Below, in pieces: positions 50,859 to 60,389 of a stretch of 64,000 nt of DNA. The position numbers and the translations under genes are program-made. Under the pieces are notes generated by a model. The model was not told where the DNA came from. It did no database searches and saw only the letters and a list, made by a program, of their open reading frames with translations. The stretch covers positions 1-64,000 of the forward strand of contig NZ_UAVD01000038.1 in NCBI RefSeq assembly GCF_900460065.1, read 5' to 3'. The DNA is from Streptomyces griseus. Lineage in GTDB: Bacteria; Actinomycetota; Actinomycetes; Streptomycetales; Streptomycetaceae. The stretch's first letter is position 1; the number at the start of each line of letters is the position of its first letter.

Positions 50859-52253
50859 GTGTCCGTGACCGAACCCGCTCCGGTGGTGCCGCCCCCCGCC
50901 CACGAGGGCATTCTCCGCCGCCAGACCCAGCGCGAATCGGCGGCCCGGACCTACGCGCGGTCCCTGCCGATCGTCCCGGTGCGCGCCCGGGGGCTCACCA
51001 TCGAGGGCGCGGACGGACGCCGCTACCTCGACTGCCTGTCGGGCGCCGGCACCCTGGCCCTCGGACACAACCACCCCGTCGTGCTCGAAGCGATCCGGAA
51101 GGTCATCGACTCCGGCGCGCCCCTGCACGTGCTCGACCTCGCCACCCCGGTCAAGGACGCCTTCACCACCGAGCTGTTCGCCACCCTGCCGCGCGAGTTC
51201 GCCGACAACGCCCGCATCCAGTTCTGCGGCCCGGCCGGCACGGACGCCGTCGAGGCCGCGTTCAAGCTGGTCCGCACCGCGACCGGCCGCACCGGCCTGC
51301 TGACCTTCACCGGCGCCTACCACGGCATGACCGCCGGGGCCCTCGCGGCCTCCGGCGGCGCCACCGACGTCACGGTGACCCGGCTGCCCTTCCCGCAGGA
51401 CTACCGCTGCCCGTTCGGGACCGGCGGCGAGCGCGGCGCGGAGCTCGCCGCCCGCTGGACCGAACACCTGCTGGACGACCGCAAGGGCGGGGTCCCGGCC
51501 CCCGCGGGCATGATCGTGGAGCCGGTCCAGGGCGAGGGCGGTGTCCATCCCGCCCCCGACCCCTGGCTCCGCCGCATGCGCCGGATCACCCAGGACCGCT
51601 CCATCCCCCTGATCGCCGACGAGGTGCAGACCGGGGTCGGCAGAACCGGCGCCTTCTGGGCCGTCGAGCACAGCGGCGTCGTCCCCGACGTCATGGTCCT
51701 CTCCAAGGCCATCGGCGGTTCCCTGCCCCTCGCCGTGATCGTCTACCGCGCTGAACTGGATCTTTGGCAGCCGGGCGCACACGCGGGTACGTTTCGTGGC
51801 AACCAGCTCGCCATGGCGGCGGGCGCGGCCACGCTCGCGTACGTCAGGGAGAATCAACTGGCGGACCGCGCTGCGGTCCTGGGGGCCCGCATGCTCGCCC
51901 GTCTGGGGGAGCTGCGGGCACATCACCCGGGAATCGGTGACGTACGGGGGCGTGGACTGATGATCGGCATGGAGCTGGTGGATCCCGAGCGTGCGCCCCT
52001 GCCCGCCGAAGCAGGCGACGACCACCCCGCCCCACCCCCCGACCCGGCCCTCGCCCTCGCCGTCCAGCAGGAATGTCTGCGGCGCGGCCTCATCGTCGAA
52101 CTGGGCGGCCGCCACGACGCCGTGGTCCGCCTCCTGCCGCCCCTCACCCTCACCGACGAACAGGCGAGTGCCGTCGTCGACCGTCTCGCCGACGCGCTGG
52201 CAGCCGCGACGCGCTCCCCGCACCGTCGGACCACCGCCGGGCCGACCACCTGA
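50859..52253 (+). CDS. Diaminobutyrate-2-oxoglutarate-type aminotransferase (siderophore)
   Basis: 464-residue class III PLP aminotransferase resembling 2,4-diaminobutyrate transaminases such as RhbA. Signatures: YLDCLSGAGTLALGHNHPVV, FCGPAGTDAVEAAFKLVRTATGR, FTGAYHGMTAGALA, IADEVQTGVGRTG and PLP-binding VLSKAIGG (Lys about residue 283). The last 50 residues are His/Arg/Thr-rich. GTG 50859 follows GCAGGAGGATC. First of four genes likely making a citrate-based hydroxamate or diamine siderophore. Confidence 0.88.
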   Translation: MSVTEPAPVVPPPAHEGILRRQTQRESAARTYARSLPIVPVRARGLTIEGADGRRYLDCLSGAGTLALGHNHPVVLEAIRKVIDSGAPLHVLDLATPVKDAFTTELFATLPREFADNARIQFCGPAGTDAVEAAFKLVRTATGRTGLLTFTGAYHGMTAGALAASGGATDVTVTRLPFPQDYRCPFGTGGERGAELAARWTEHLLDDRKGGVPAPAGMIVEPVQGEGGVHPAPDPWLRRMRRITQDRSIPLIADEVQTGVGRTGAFWAVEHSGVVPDVMVLSKAIGGSLPLAVIVYRAELDLWQPGAHAGTFRGNQLAMAAGAATLAYVRENQLADRAAVLGARMLARLGELRAHHPGIGDVRGRGLMIGMELVDPERAPLPAEAGDDHPAPPPDPALALAVQQECLRRGLIVELGGRHDAVVRLLPPLTLTDEQASAVVDRLADALAAATRSPHRRTTAGPTT

Positions 52254-52281
52254 ACCCGGAATCCCCACAAGGAAGAACGCC

Positions 52282-54186
52282 GTGAACCCCACCCCCGCGT
52301 CCGAGGCCGACGGCCACGGCACCCCCCAGCACCGAGGGCAGGACGGACCGGCCGCCCCCGGCACGGTCGAGGCGACGACCGTGCCCCGCCAGAAGTCCCC
52401 GCGCGATCCCGACCCCGCCGCGTACGCGCCCGGTCCGGACCTCCGGGCCCCGGCGGGCCAGGGCCCGGCCCCCGACCCCCTCGACGACCCGGACCCGCTG
52501 CGGGCCGCCGACGCGGCGGGCACGGAGAGCCTGCTGCGCTGCTGGACCCGAGAGAGCGACCTGCCCCGCCCGGCCGGCGACACCCTGCGCATCCCCTTCC
52601 CCGCCAGCGGCACCGCCCTGCTCGTCCCCGTCCACTACTGGTCCGCCACCGGCACCCACCGCTTCGGCCCGCCCGTCCTGGAGAACGCCCCCGCCGGGGC
52701 TCCGCACGCCGACGCCGCCACCGTCGCCGTCCTCATCGGCCGCGAGGGCGGCGAGAGCGGCGCGGGCGATCTGGTCGGCCGGGTCGCCGACTCCGTACGC
52801 CACACCGCCGGCTTCATCGACCAGCGGCGGCGCAACCCGGCCGACCCCGCCGAGGCCGACCTCTTCCTCACCGCCGAACAGTCCCTGCTGCTCGGCCACC
52901 CCCTCCACCCCACGCCCAAGAGCCGCGAAGGCCTCTCCGAAGCGGAGTCCCGGCGCTATTCCCCCGAGCTCCACGGGTCCTTCCCGCTCCACTGGTTCGC
53001 CGTCGACCGGTCTCTGGTGGCCACCGACTCCGCCTGGACCGAGGGCGGCCCTGCCACCGCCGACGAACTGCTCGCCCCGCACGCCGAAGGGTTGGCCCTG
53101 CCCCCCGGCACGGTCGCCGTCCCCGTACACCCCTGGCAGGCCGCCGACCTGATCCACCGCCCCCAGGTCCGTGCCCTCGCCGACACCGGCCTGCTCCACG
53201 ACCTCGGCCCGCACGGCGAACCCTGGCACCCCACCTCCTCCATCCGCACCGTGCACCGGCCGGGTGCGCGGGTGATGCTCAAGCTCTCCCTCGGCGTACG
53301 CATCACCAACTCCCGCCGGGAGAACCTCCGCAAGGAACTGCACCGGGGCGTCGAGGTCCACCGCCTCCTGTCGACCGGACTCGCCGAGCGCTGGCAGCGG
53401 GAGCACCCCGGCTTCGACGTGGTCCGGGACCCCGCCTGGCTCGCCGTCGACGACCCCGAGGGTGCGCCCGTCACGGGGCTCGACGTCGTGCTCCGCCACA
53501 ACCCCTTCGGCCCCGGCGACGACGCCGCCTGCATCGCGGGACTCACCGCCGAGCGCCCCCGGCCCGGGCGGCCCGGTATGCGCTCCCGGCTCGCCGAGGT
53601 CGTCTCCGGTCTGGCCGCGCGCAGCGGCCGCGGTGCCGGCGCCGTCTCCACCGAATGGTTCCGCCGCTATCTGCACCACGTCGTGCGCCCCGTCCTCTGG
53701 CTCGATGCCCACGCCGGAGTGGCCCTGGAGGCCCACCAGCAGAACACCCTCGTCCTCCTCGACCCGGACGGCTGGCCCGTCGGCGGCCGCTACCGGGACA
53801 ACCAGGGCTACTACTTCCGCGACTCCCGCCGCGACGAGCTGGAACGCCGCCTCCCCGGCATCGGCGCCGTCAGCGACACCTTCGTCTCCGACCCCGTCAC
53901 CGACGAACGGTTCGCCTACTACCTCGGCATCAACAACGTCCTCGGCCTGATCGGGGCGTTCGGCGCCCAGCGCCTGGCCGACGAGCGGGAACTCCTCACC
54001 GTCCTGAGCGACTTCCTCACCGAGACCGCGGAACTGGGCTCGCCCCTGCCCGCGTATCTCCTGCAGAACCGGCAACTGCGCTGCAAGGCCAACCTGCTGA
54101 CCCGGCTCCACGGCCTCGACGAGCTGGTCGGACCGGTCGACACCCAGTCCGTGTACGTCACCATCGCCAACCCGCTGTACAGCTGA
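52282..54186 (+). CDS. IucA/IucC-type siderophore synthetase 1
   Basis: 634-residue NRPS-independent siderophore synthetase that joins a carboxylic acid (such as citrate) to an amine or alcohol using ATP. An extra Pro/Asp-rich N-terminus of about 90 residues precedes the synthetase fold. Family motifs: PVHPWQAADLI, PTSSIRTVHRPGARVMLKLSLGVRITNSRREN, LEAHQQNTLVLLDPDGWPVGGRYRDNQGYYFR. GTG 52282 follows AAGGAAG. Starts 29 bases after the aminotransferase stop. Confidence 0.91.
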   Translation: MNPTPASEADGHGTPQHRGQDGPAAPGTVEATTVPRQKSPRDPDPAAYAPGPDLRAPAGQGPAPDPLDDPDPLRAADAAGTESLLRCWTRESDLPRPAGDTLRIPFPASGTALLVPVHYWSATGTHRFGPPVLENAPAGAPHADAATVAVLIGREGGESGAGDLVGRVADSVRHTAGFIDQRRRNPADPAEADLFLTAEQSLLLGHPLHPTPKSREGLSEAESRRYSPELHGSFPLHWFAVDRSLVATDSAWTEGGPATADELLAPHAEGLALPPGTVAVPVHPWQAADLIHRPQVRALADTGLLHDLGPHGEPWHPTSSIRTVHRPGARVMLKLSLGVRITNSRRENLRKELHRGVEVHRLLSTGLAERWQREHPGFDVVRDPAWLAVDDPEGAPVTGLDVVLRHNPFGPGDDAACIAGLTAERPRPGRPGMRSRLAEVVSGLAARSGRGAGAVSTEWFRRYLHHVVRPVLWLDAHAGVALEAHQQNTLVLLDPDGWPVGGRYRDNQGYYFRDSRRDELERRLPGIGAVSDTFVSDPVTDERFAYYLGINNVLGLIGAFGAQRLADERELLTVLSDFLTETAELGSPLPAYLLQNRQLRCKANLLTRLHGLDELVGPVDTQSVYVTIANPLYS

Positions 54187-54271
54187 GCACCACCCGCCCC
54201 GGGCAGAATCCGACCGCACCCCTCCGGAGACGCCCACCGACCGCACCCGGTCGAGAGAGGAGAGCGCCACC

Positions 54272-55108
54272 GTGCCTCCCGCCGAACCCTCAGCGGAATC
54301 CGACGCGATACCGGCCGGCCGAGGCTCCGCCGAGCGGTCCGGCACCGAACGGTCCCGGCCCGAACGGCCCATCAGCGAACGAACCGGCAGCGAACCGCCC
54401 TTCCGCGAGCGCTCCGGCGGCCGCGAGGACGGCGGCGCCGGCGTCGAGGACACCCTCGACCTGGAGCTCACCGAGGAGCTCCTCGCCCTCATCGCCGGGG
54501 ATCGAGACACCGGCGCGGCCCGGACCCGGGTCACCCACGAGCTGCTGGGCGACCCGGGGGCCTGGCCGCCCGCGGCCACGACGGCGGGAGAGTTCGCCCT
54601 CCTCCCCGTCCGGCCGGAGCGTGATCTCGCCGTGGTCAGCCGCTGGATGAACGATCCTGCCGTGGCGGCCTTCTGGGAGCTGGCCGGACCCGAATCCGTC
54701 ACCGCCGACCACCTCAGGCCCCAGCTCGAAGGGGACGGACGCAGCATCCCGTGCCTGGGCGTGCTCGACGGCACCCCCATGAGCTACTGGGAGATCTACC
54801 GCGCCGACCTCGACCCCCTGGCCCGCCACTACCCCGCCCGCCCCCACGACACCGGGATCCACCTCCTCATCGGGGGCGTGCACAACCGCGGCCGGGGCGT
54901 GGGCACCACCCTGCTCCGCGCCGTCGCCGACCTCGTCCTGGACAACCTTCCGCGGTGCGGACGGGTCGTCGCCGAGCCGGACCTGCGCAACACCCCCTCC
55001 GTATCCGCGTTCCTCAGCGCCGGTTTCCGCTTCTCCGCCGAAGTGGATCTCCCCGACAAACGCGCCGCGCTGATGATCCGCGACCGAACGTACCGAGCCC
55101 AGCTGTGA
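54272..55108 (+). CDS. GNAT N-acetyltransferase for siderophore assembly
   Basis: 278-residue acetyltransferase of the IucB/RhbD/DesC type. The first 90 residues are Glu/Arg/Ser/Pro-rich and unusually long, likely disordered. Then LLPVRPERDLAVVSRWMNDPAVAAFWELAGP, LGVLDGTPMSYWEIYRADLDPLARHYPARPHDTGIHLLIG, and an acetyl-CoA loop NRGRGVGTTLLRAV. Predicted to acylate a diamine or hydroxylamine building block. GTG 54272. Confidence 0.87.
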   Translation: MPPAEPSAESDAIPAGRGSAERSGTERSRPERPISERTGSEPPFRERSGGREDGGAGVEDTLDLELTEELLALIAGDRDTGAARTRVTHELLGDPGAWPPAATTAGEFALLPVRPERDLAVVSRWMNDPAVAAFWELAGPESVTADHLRPQLEGDGRSIPCLGVLDGTPMSYWEIYRADLDPLARHYPARPHDTGIHLLIGGVHNRGRGVGTTLLRAVADLVLDNLPRCGRVVAEPDLRNTPSVSAFLSAGFRFSAEVDLPDKRAALMIRDRTYRAQL

Positions 55109-55168
55109 CTTACTCACCGCACTTTCCACACCGCTCGAACCCCAGAGGTTCCATCCGGAGGAGTCCCC

Positions 55169-57076
55169 GTGCCGATATATCCCGCGAGCCGTGAATCAGC
55201 CGAGTCCCCGCAGCTGTTCAGCCCTCCGGAGCTGAGCCGACAGATCTGGGACCGGGCCGCCGCACGGCTCCTCGCCAAGATGCTCGGCGAGTTCGCCTAC
55301 GAGAAGATCATCGAGCCGGTCCCCGAGCCCGGGACCGGCGGACGCCACCGGCTGACCCTCGACGACGGGGGAGCACTCGCCTTCACGGCCCGACGCGGCG
55401 TCTACGGCAGCTGGCGCGTCGACCCCGACTCGATCGAGGCCACGACGGGGCCGTCGGCCGCCCAGGCCAACGGCACACCCGGCGCCGTGAGCGCCGAGGC
55501 GCGGTCCAACGGCGCGGCCGTCGGCCCCCGGCCGTTCCGCGACCCGCTGACCTTCCTCACCCGGGCCCGACGCCTCCTCGGACTCGACGGCACGACGCTG
55601 GGCCACCTCATCCGCGAACTGACCCTGACGCTCTCCGCGGACGCCCGGCTCGACCACACCGCGCTCACCGCGGAACAGCTCGCCGCGCTCGACTACGCGG
55701 AGCTGGAAGGCCATCAGACCGGCCACCCCTGGCTGGTGGCGAGCAAGGGACGGCTCGGCTTCTCCGCCGCCGACGCGTCCCGCTTCACCCCCGAGACCCG
55801 CAGCCCGCTCCGGCTGCCGTGGATCGCGGTCAGCACCCGCATCGCGCAGTACCGGGGCGTGGGCCCCGTCGGCACCCCCGAGCAGCTGTACGCCGGCGAG
55901 CTCGACGAGGACGTCCGGGAGGCCTTCGCGGAGGTGCTGCGGGCCCGGGGGCGCGACCCGCGGGACTACCTCTACCTCCCCGTACACCCCTGGCAGTGGG
56001 ACGAGTGGATCGTGCCCCTGTTCGCCCCGGCCATCGCTGACGGCGACATCGTCGCCCTGCACGGCGACGGGGACGCCCGCCTCCCGCAGCAGTCCATCCG
56101 CACCTTCGCGAACATCGAACGGCCCGAGCGGCACACCGTCAAGCTCCCGCTCTCCATCCTCAACACCCTGGTCTGGCGCGGCCTGCCGACCGAGCGGACC
56201 CTCGCCGCCCCCGCCGTCACCGCCTGGGTCCAAGGGCTCTGCGAGGACGACGCGTTCCTGCGCGACACCTGCCGGGTCGTCCTCCTCGGCGAGGTCGCCT
56301 CCGTCGCCGTCGAGCACCCGCTCTACGACCATCTCCCCGAAGCCCCCTACCAGTACAAGGAACTCCTCGGCGCGATCTGGCGGGAGCCCCTGCCGCCCCG
56401 CCTCGCCCCGGGCGAGAGGGCCCGCACGCTCGCCTCCCTCCTCCATACGGATCCGGCGGGCCGCGCGTTCACCGCGGAGCTGGTCGAGCGCTCCGGCCTC
56501 TCCCCGGACGCCTGGCTGAAGCGGCTCTTCGCCGCGCTCCTGCCGCCCCTGCTGCACTTCCTCTACCGCTACGGCACCGTCTTCTCCCCGCACGGCGAGA
56601 ACGCCATCGTCGTGTTCGACGAGAGCGACGTGCCCGTACGGCTCGCCATCAAGGACTTCGTCGACGACGTCAACATCAGCGCCCACCCGCTGCCGGAACA
56701 CGCCACCATGCCCGACGAGGTGCGCGCGGTACTCCTCACCGAGGAGCCGTCCTTCCTCACCCAGTTCATCCACTCCGGTCTCTTCGTCGGCGTCTTCCGC
56801 TATCTCTCACCCCTGTGCGAGGAACAGCTCGGCGTCTCCGAGGACGCGTTCTGGTCACTCGTCCGGGCGGAGATAGTCCGCCACCACGCGCGCTTCCCGG
56901 AGCTGAGGGAGAGGTTCGCGCTGTTCGACATGCTCACCCCCGAGATCGAGCGCCTCTGCCTCAACCGCAACCGCCTGCTCGTCGACGGCTACCGGGACCG
57001 CGCCAGCCGTCCGCACGCGGCGATCCACGGCACGGTCCCCAACCCGTTGCACCCCTCCGCCCGCGTCCGGGAGTGA
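55169..57076 (+). CDS. IucA/IucC-type siderophore synthetase 2
   Basis: 635-residue second synthetase of the same family, of the DesD/IucC-like branch: EGHQTGHPWLVASKGRLGFS, YLYLPVHPWQWDEWIVPLF, LPQQSIRTFANIERPERHTVKLPLSILNTLVWRGL, VFSPHGENAIVVFDESDVPVRLAIKDFVDDVNIS. The two synthetases differ enough to suggest successive condensations at citrate ends. GTG 55169 follows GGAGGAGTCCCC. Last gene of the group. Confidence 0.92.
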   Translation: MPIYPASRESAESPQLFSPPELSRQIWDRAAARLLAKMLGEFAYEKIIEPVPEPGTGGRHRLTLDDGGALAFTARRGVYGSWRVDPDSIEATTGPSAAQANGTPGAVSAEARSNGAAVGPRPFRDPLTFLTRARRLLGLDGTTLGHLIRELTLTLSADARLDHTALTAEQLAALDYAELEGHQTGHPWLVASKGRLGFSAADASRFTPETRSPLRLPWIAVSTRIAQYRGVGPVGTPEQLYAGELDEDVREAFAEVLRARGRDPRDYLYLPVHPWQWDEWIVPLFAPAIADGDIVALHGDGDARLPQQSIRTFANIERPERHTVKLPLSILNTLVWRGLPTERTLAAPAVTAWVQGLCEDDAFLRDTCRVVLLGEVASVAVEHPLYDHLPEAPYQYKELLGAIWREPLPPRLAPGERARTLASLLHTDPAGRAFTAELVERSGLSPDAWLKRLFAALLPPLLHFLYRYGTVFSPHGENAIVVFDESDVPVRLAIKDFVDDVNISAHPLPEHATMPDEVRAVLLTEEPSFLTQFIHSGLFVGVFRYLSPLCEEQLGVSEDAFWSLVRAEIVRHHARFPELRERFALFDMLTPEIERLCLNRNRLLVDGYRDRASRPHAAIHGTVPNPLHPSARVRE

Positions 57077-57114
57077 TCGCTGATGTCAGTGGTGCGCCGT
57101 AGGCTGGTCGGGCT

Positions 57115-59085
57115 ATGAGAAAGCCATCCCTCCCCGAGCTCCTGCACGCCGCCGTCACCGCCGTCGGCGGTACGGAAAGGCCCGGCCAGGTCACCATGGC
57201 CGAGGCCGTCGCCGAGGCCGTCGACGACCAATCCCACCTGCTCGTCCAGGCCGGCACCGGTACGGGCAAGTCGCTCGGCTACCTGGTGCCGGCGCTGGCG
57301 CACGGGGAGCGGGTCGTCGTCGCCACGGCCACCCTCGCCCTCCAGCGGCAGCTGGTGGAGCGGGACCTCCCGCGCACGGTCGAGTCCCTGCACCCGCTGC
57401 TGCGCCGCCGCCCGCAGTTCGCCATGCTCAAGGGCCGGTCGAACTACCTGTGCCTGCACCGGCTCCACGAAGGGGTTCCGCAGGACGAGGAGGAGGGGCT
57501 GTTCGACCAGTTCGAGGCGGCGGCCCCGTCCAGCAAGCTCGGCCAGGACCTGCTGCGGCTGCGGGACTGGTCGGACGAGACGGAGACGGGCGACCGGGAC
57601 GACCTGACCCCCGGCGTCTCGGACCGGGCCTGGGGGCAGGTCTCGGTCTCCTCGCGGGAGTGCCTCGGCGCGACGAAGTGCGCGTACGGCGCCGAGTGCT
57701 TCGCGGAGGCGGCCCGCGAGCGCGCGAAGCTCGCGGACGTCGTCGTGACCAACCACGCGCTGCTCGCGATCGACGCGATCGAGGGCGCGCCGGTGCTGCC
57801 GTCGCACGAGGTGCTGATCGTCGACGAGGCCCATGAGCTGGTCTCCCGGGTCACCGGCGTCGCCACCGGCGAGCTGACCCCGGCCCAGGTCAACCGCGCG
57901 GTCCGCCGGGCGGCGAAGCTGGTCAACGAGAAGGCCGCCGACTCCCTCCAGACCGCCGCCGAGGGTTTCGAACGGGTCATGGAGGTGGCGCTCCCGGGGC
58001 GGTTGGAGGAGGTGCCCGAGGACCTCGGGTACGCCCTGATGGCGCTGCGCGACGCGGCACGCACGGTGATCTCCGCCATCGGCGCCACCCGGGACAAGTC
58101 GGTCGAGGACGAGAACGCCGTCCGCAAGCAGGCTCTGGCCTCGGTCGAGTCGATCCACGGGGTCGCCGAGCGCATCACCCAGGGCTCCGAGTACGACGTC
58201 GTCTGGTACGAGCAGCACGACCGGTTCGGAGCCTCCGTCCGGGTCGCCCCGCTCTCCGTCTCCGGGCTGCTGCGCGAGAAGCTCTTCGCCGAGCGATCCG
58301 TGGTGCTGACCTCGGCCACCCTCAAGCTCGGCGGGGACTTCAACGGGGTGGGCGCCTCCCTCGGGCTGGCCCCCGAGGGCACGGCGGGCGAGGACGTCCC
58401 CCAGTGGAAGGGGCTGGACGTCGGCTCCCCGTTCGACTACCCGAAGCAGGGCATCCTCTATGTCGCCCGCCATCTGAACACCCCGGGGCGCGAGGGGTCG
58501 CGTACGGACATGCTGGACGAGCTCACCGAGCTGGTGGAGGCGGCAGGCGGTCGCACGCTGGGGCTGTTCTCCTCCATGCGGGGAGCCAAGGCGGCGGCCG
58601 AGGAGCTGCGGGGGCGGATGGACAGGCCGATCCTGCTCCAGGGCGAGGAGACGCTCGGCGAGCTGATCAAGAACTTCGCCGCCGATCCGGAGACCTGCCT
58701 CTTCGGCACCCTGTCGCTCTGGCAGGGCGTGGACGTCCCCGGAGCCAGCTGCCAGCTGGTGGTCATGGACCGGATTCCGTTCCCCCGGCCCGACGATCCG
58801 TTGATGAGCGCGCGGCAGAAGGCGGTCGAGGAAGCGGGGGGCAACGGCTTCATGGCGGTGGCGGCGACGCACGCCGCGCTGCTGATGGCCCAGGGCGCGG
58901 GCCGGCTGGTCCGGGCCACGGGCGACAAGGGCGTCGTCGCCGTGCTGGACCCGAGGCTCGCGAACGCGCGGTACGGAAGCTATCTGCGCGCCTCGCTGCC
59001 GGACTTCTGGTACACCACCGACCGGAACCAGGCGCGTCGCTCACTGTCCGCCATCGACGCGCAGGCCAAGGCGGACGGGGCCTGA
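57115..59085 (+). CDS. dinG: ATP-dependent helicase, DinG/XPD-like with Fe-S cluster
   Basis: 656-residue helicase. Walker A QAGTGTGKSLGYLVP (about 44-52); four cysteines for a 4Fe-4S cluster around CLHRLH (C ~118) and SSRECLGATKCAYGAECFAEA; DEAH box VLIVDEAHELVSRV; motif SATLKLGG; C-terminal TLSLWQGVDVPG and QGAGRLVRATGDKGVVAVLDPR. Resolves unusual DNA structures and R-loops in related enzymes. TAGGCT at 57100-57105 is 9 nt before ATG (leaderless pattern). Convergent with lexA. Confidence 0.94.
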   Translation: MRKPSLPELLHAAVTAVGGTERPGQVTMAEAVAEAVDDQSHLLVQAGTGTGKSLGYLVPALAHGERVVVATATLALQRQLVERDLPRTVESLHPLLRRRPQFAMLKGRSNYLCLHRLHEGVPQDEEEGLFDQFEAAAPSSKLGQDLLRLRDWSDETETGDRDDLTPGVSDRAWGQVSVSSRECLGATKCAYGAECFAEAARERAKLADVVVTNHALLAIDAIEGAPVLPSHEVLIVDEAHELVSRVTGVATGELTPAQVNRAVRRAAKLVNEKAADSLQTAAEGFERVMEVALPGRLEEVPEDLGYALMALRDAARTVISAIGATRDKSVEDENAVRKQALASVESIHGVAERITQGSEYDVVWYEQHDRFGASVRVAPLSVSGLLREKLFAERSVVLTSATLKLGGDFNGVGASLGLAPEGTAGEDVPQWKGLDVGSPFDYPKQGILYVARHLNTPGREGSRTDMLDELTELVEAAGGRTLGLFSSMRGAKAAAEELRGRMDRPILLQGEETLGELIKNFAADPETCLFGTLSLWQGVDVPGASCQLVVMDRIPFPRPDDPLMSARQKAVEEAGGNGFMAVAATHAALLMAQGAGRLVRATGDKGVVAVLDPRLANARYGSYLRASLPDFWYTTDRNQARRSLSAIDAQAKADGA

Positions 59086-59139
59086 TCCGCCGGGGGCCGC
59101 CCGGCTGCCGGCTTCCTCCGGGCGGTCGGGCAAGGCAAA

Positions 59140-59188
59140 GCCCCGGGACCGACGCCATGATCGACGTCCTAGGTAGGGATCCCGGGGC
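59140..59188. terminator. Terminator between dinG-like gene and lexA
   Basis: 9-bp stem GCCCCGGGA/TCCCGGGGC (59140-59148 with 59180-59188), 31-base loop containing a smaller GACG/CGTC stem; located between convergent genes. Confidence 0.6.
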
Positions 59189-59213
59189 GGGCGTGCCGTG
59201 ACCGACGCGTACC

Positions 59214-60011
59214 TCAGACCCGGCGCAGCACCGCCACGACCTTGCCGAGGATGGTCGCCTCGTCGCCGGGGATCGGCTGGTACGCGGCGTTGTGAGGGAG
59301 CAGCCATACGTGACCGTCCTCCCGGCGGAAGCGCTTGACGGTCGCCTCGCCGTCGAGCATGGCGGCGACGATGTCCCCGTTCTCCGCGACGGGCTGGCGA
59401 CGGACGGTGACCCAGTCGCCGTCGCAGATCGCGGCCTCGATCATCGAGTCGCCGACGACCTTGAGGACGAACAGCTCACCGTCGCCGACGAGCTGGCGGG
59501 GGAGCGGGAAGACGTCCTCGACGGACTCCTCGGCGAGGATCGGTCCACCGGCGGCGATCCGGCCCACCAGCGGTACGTAGGAGGCGGCGGGCTTGCCCGT
59601 CGTGTCGGTCGGCTGGGTGCTGGGCTGGTCCGATCCGCGCACCTCGTAGGCGCGGGGCCGGTGCGGGTCCCGGCGGAGGAAGCCCTTGCGCTCCAGCGCC
59701 ATCAGCTGATGGGCGACCGACGATGTGCTGGACAGGCCCACCGCCTGACCGATCTCCCGCATGGAGGGCGGGTAACCCCGCCGCTGCACGGAGTCGCGGA
59801 TGACCTCGATGACCCGCCGTTGCCGGTCCGTCAGTCCCGAGCTGTCCGCCCGGATGCCGGGGGGCCTGCCGGGCATGGAACGACCCGGGCGCGCGGGGTC
59901 GGGCCCGTCCGTGTTCGTGACTGAGTCATTCATGGCATGCACCGGCTCAAGTCGGCTCTGGGAGCGGTGGTCCCGGGCGGTGATGGTGGCACTGTCTGCG
60001 GTGGTGGTCAC
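59214..60011 (-). CDS. lexA: SOS repressor LexA
   Basis: 265-residue repressor. N-terminal winged helix residues about 58-122: LTDRQRRVIEVIRDSVQRRGYPPSMREIGQAVGLSSTSSVAHQLMALERKG. Cleavage site Ala154-Gly155 (GRIAAGGPILA), Ser189 (GDSMIEA) and Lys226 (GEATVKRF) form the self-cleavage centre. An N-terminal extension of about 55 residues is usual in Streptomyces; GTG 60011 or ATG 59933 are both possible starts. An SOS box overlaps its promoter, giving autoregulation. Confidence 0.96.
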   Translation of the reverse strand: MTTTADSATITARDHRSQSRLEPVHAMNDSVTNTDGPDPARPGRSMPGRPPGIRADSSGLTDRQRRVIEVIRDSVQRRGYPPSMREIGQAVGLSSTSSVAHQLMALERKGFLRRDPHRPRAYEVRGSDQPSTQPTDTTGKPAASYVPLVGRIAAGGPILAEESVEDVFPLPRQLVGDGELFVLKVVGDSMIEAAICDGDWVTVRRQPVAENGDIVAAMLDGEATVKRFRREDGHVWLLPHNAAYQPIPGDEATILGKVVAVLRRV

Positions 60012-60046
60012 GTCGGCCCCTTTCGAATGTTCTCCCTAGCTGGACA

Positions 60047-60088
60047 ACGGTAGTAGCTTTCGAAAGGTTGCGCCAAACACACGTTCGA
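60047..60088 (-). promoter_or_regulatory. lexA promoter with SOS box
   Basis: SOS box on the minus strand TCGAACGTGTGTTTGG (60073-60088), close to the actinobacterial consensus TCGAACN4-6GTTTGA. It overlaps a -35 TTGGCG (60071-60076) with TACCGT as -10 (60047-60052, 18-bp spacer). LexA binding would block its own transcription. Confidence 0.82.
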
Positions 60089-60342
60089 GTGAAAAACGAA
60101 TAAAGGGGTGCCGCACTGCTGCCGACAGGTGTATGAGCAACAGAATAGAGGTCGCGCGACCGCCTCGTGGAGGCCCGTCGCGGTGCCGGGCCGAGTCTTT
60201 CATCCGGACCCGCGCGCCGGAGCCCCGGCGGCTCGGCGGCCCCGTGTCTCCCGTACCCTCGTCCGTGGCCCACGCTCCCCCCGGGCGGCCTCCGAGCGGG
60301 GTCCGGCGCGCGACACGCGATGGGGCCGGAAAAGCGACCCAA

Positions 60343-60389
60343 CCCTAGATCTAGTGGTTGGATTGCTCCAGTCGCCCAGAAGTTGTGGT
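60343..60389 (+). promoter_or_regulatory. Tandem NrdR boxes upstream of nrdRJ
   Basis: Box 1 CCCTAGATCTAGTGGT (60343-60358, centre palindrome CTAGATCTAG) and box 2 GCCCAGAAGTTGTGGT (60374-60389), 11 of 16 identical, 31 bp apart start to start, i.e. three helical turns, the spacing typical of NrdR box pairs. They end 112 bases before the nrdR start. Confidence 0.68.
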
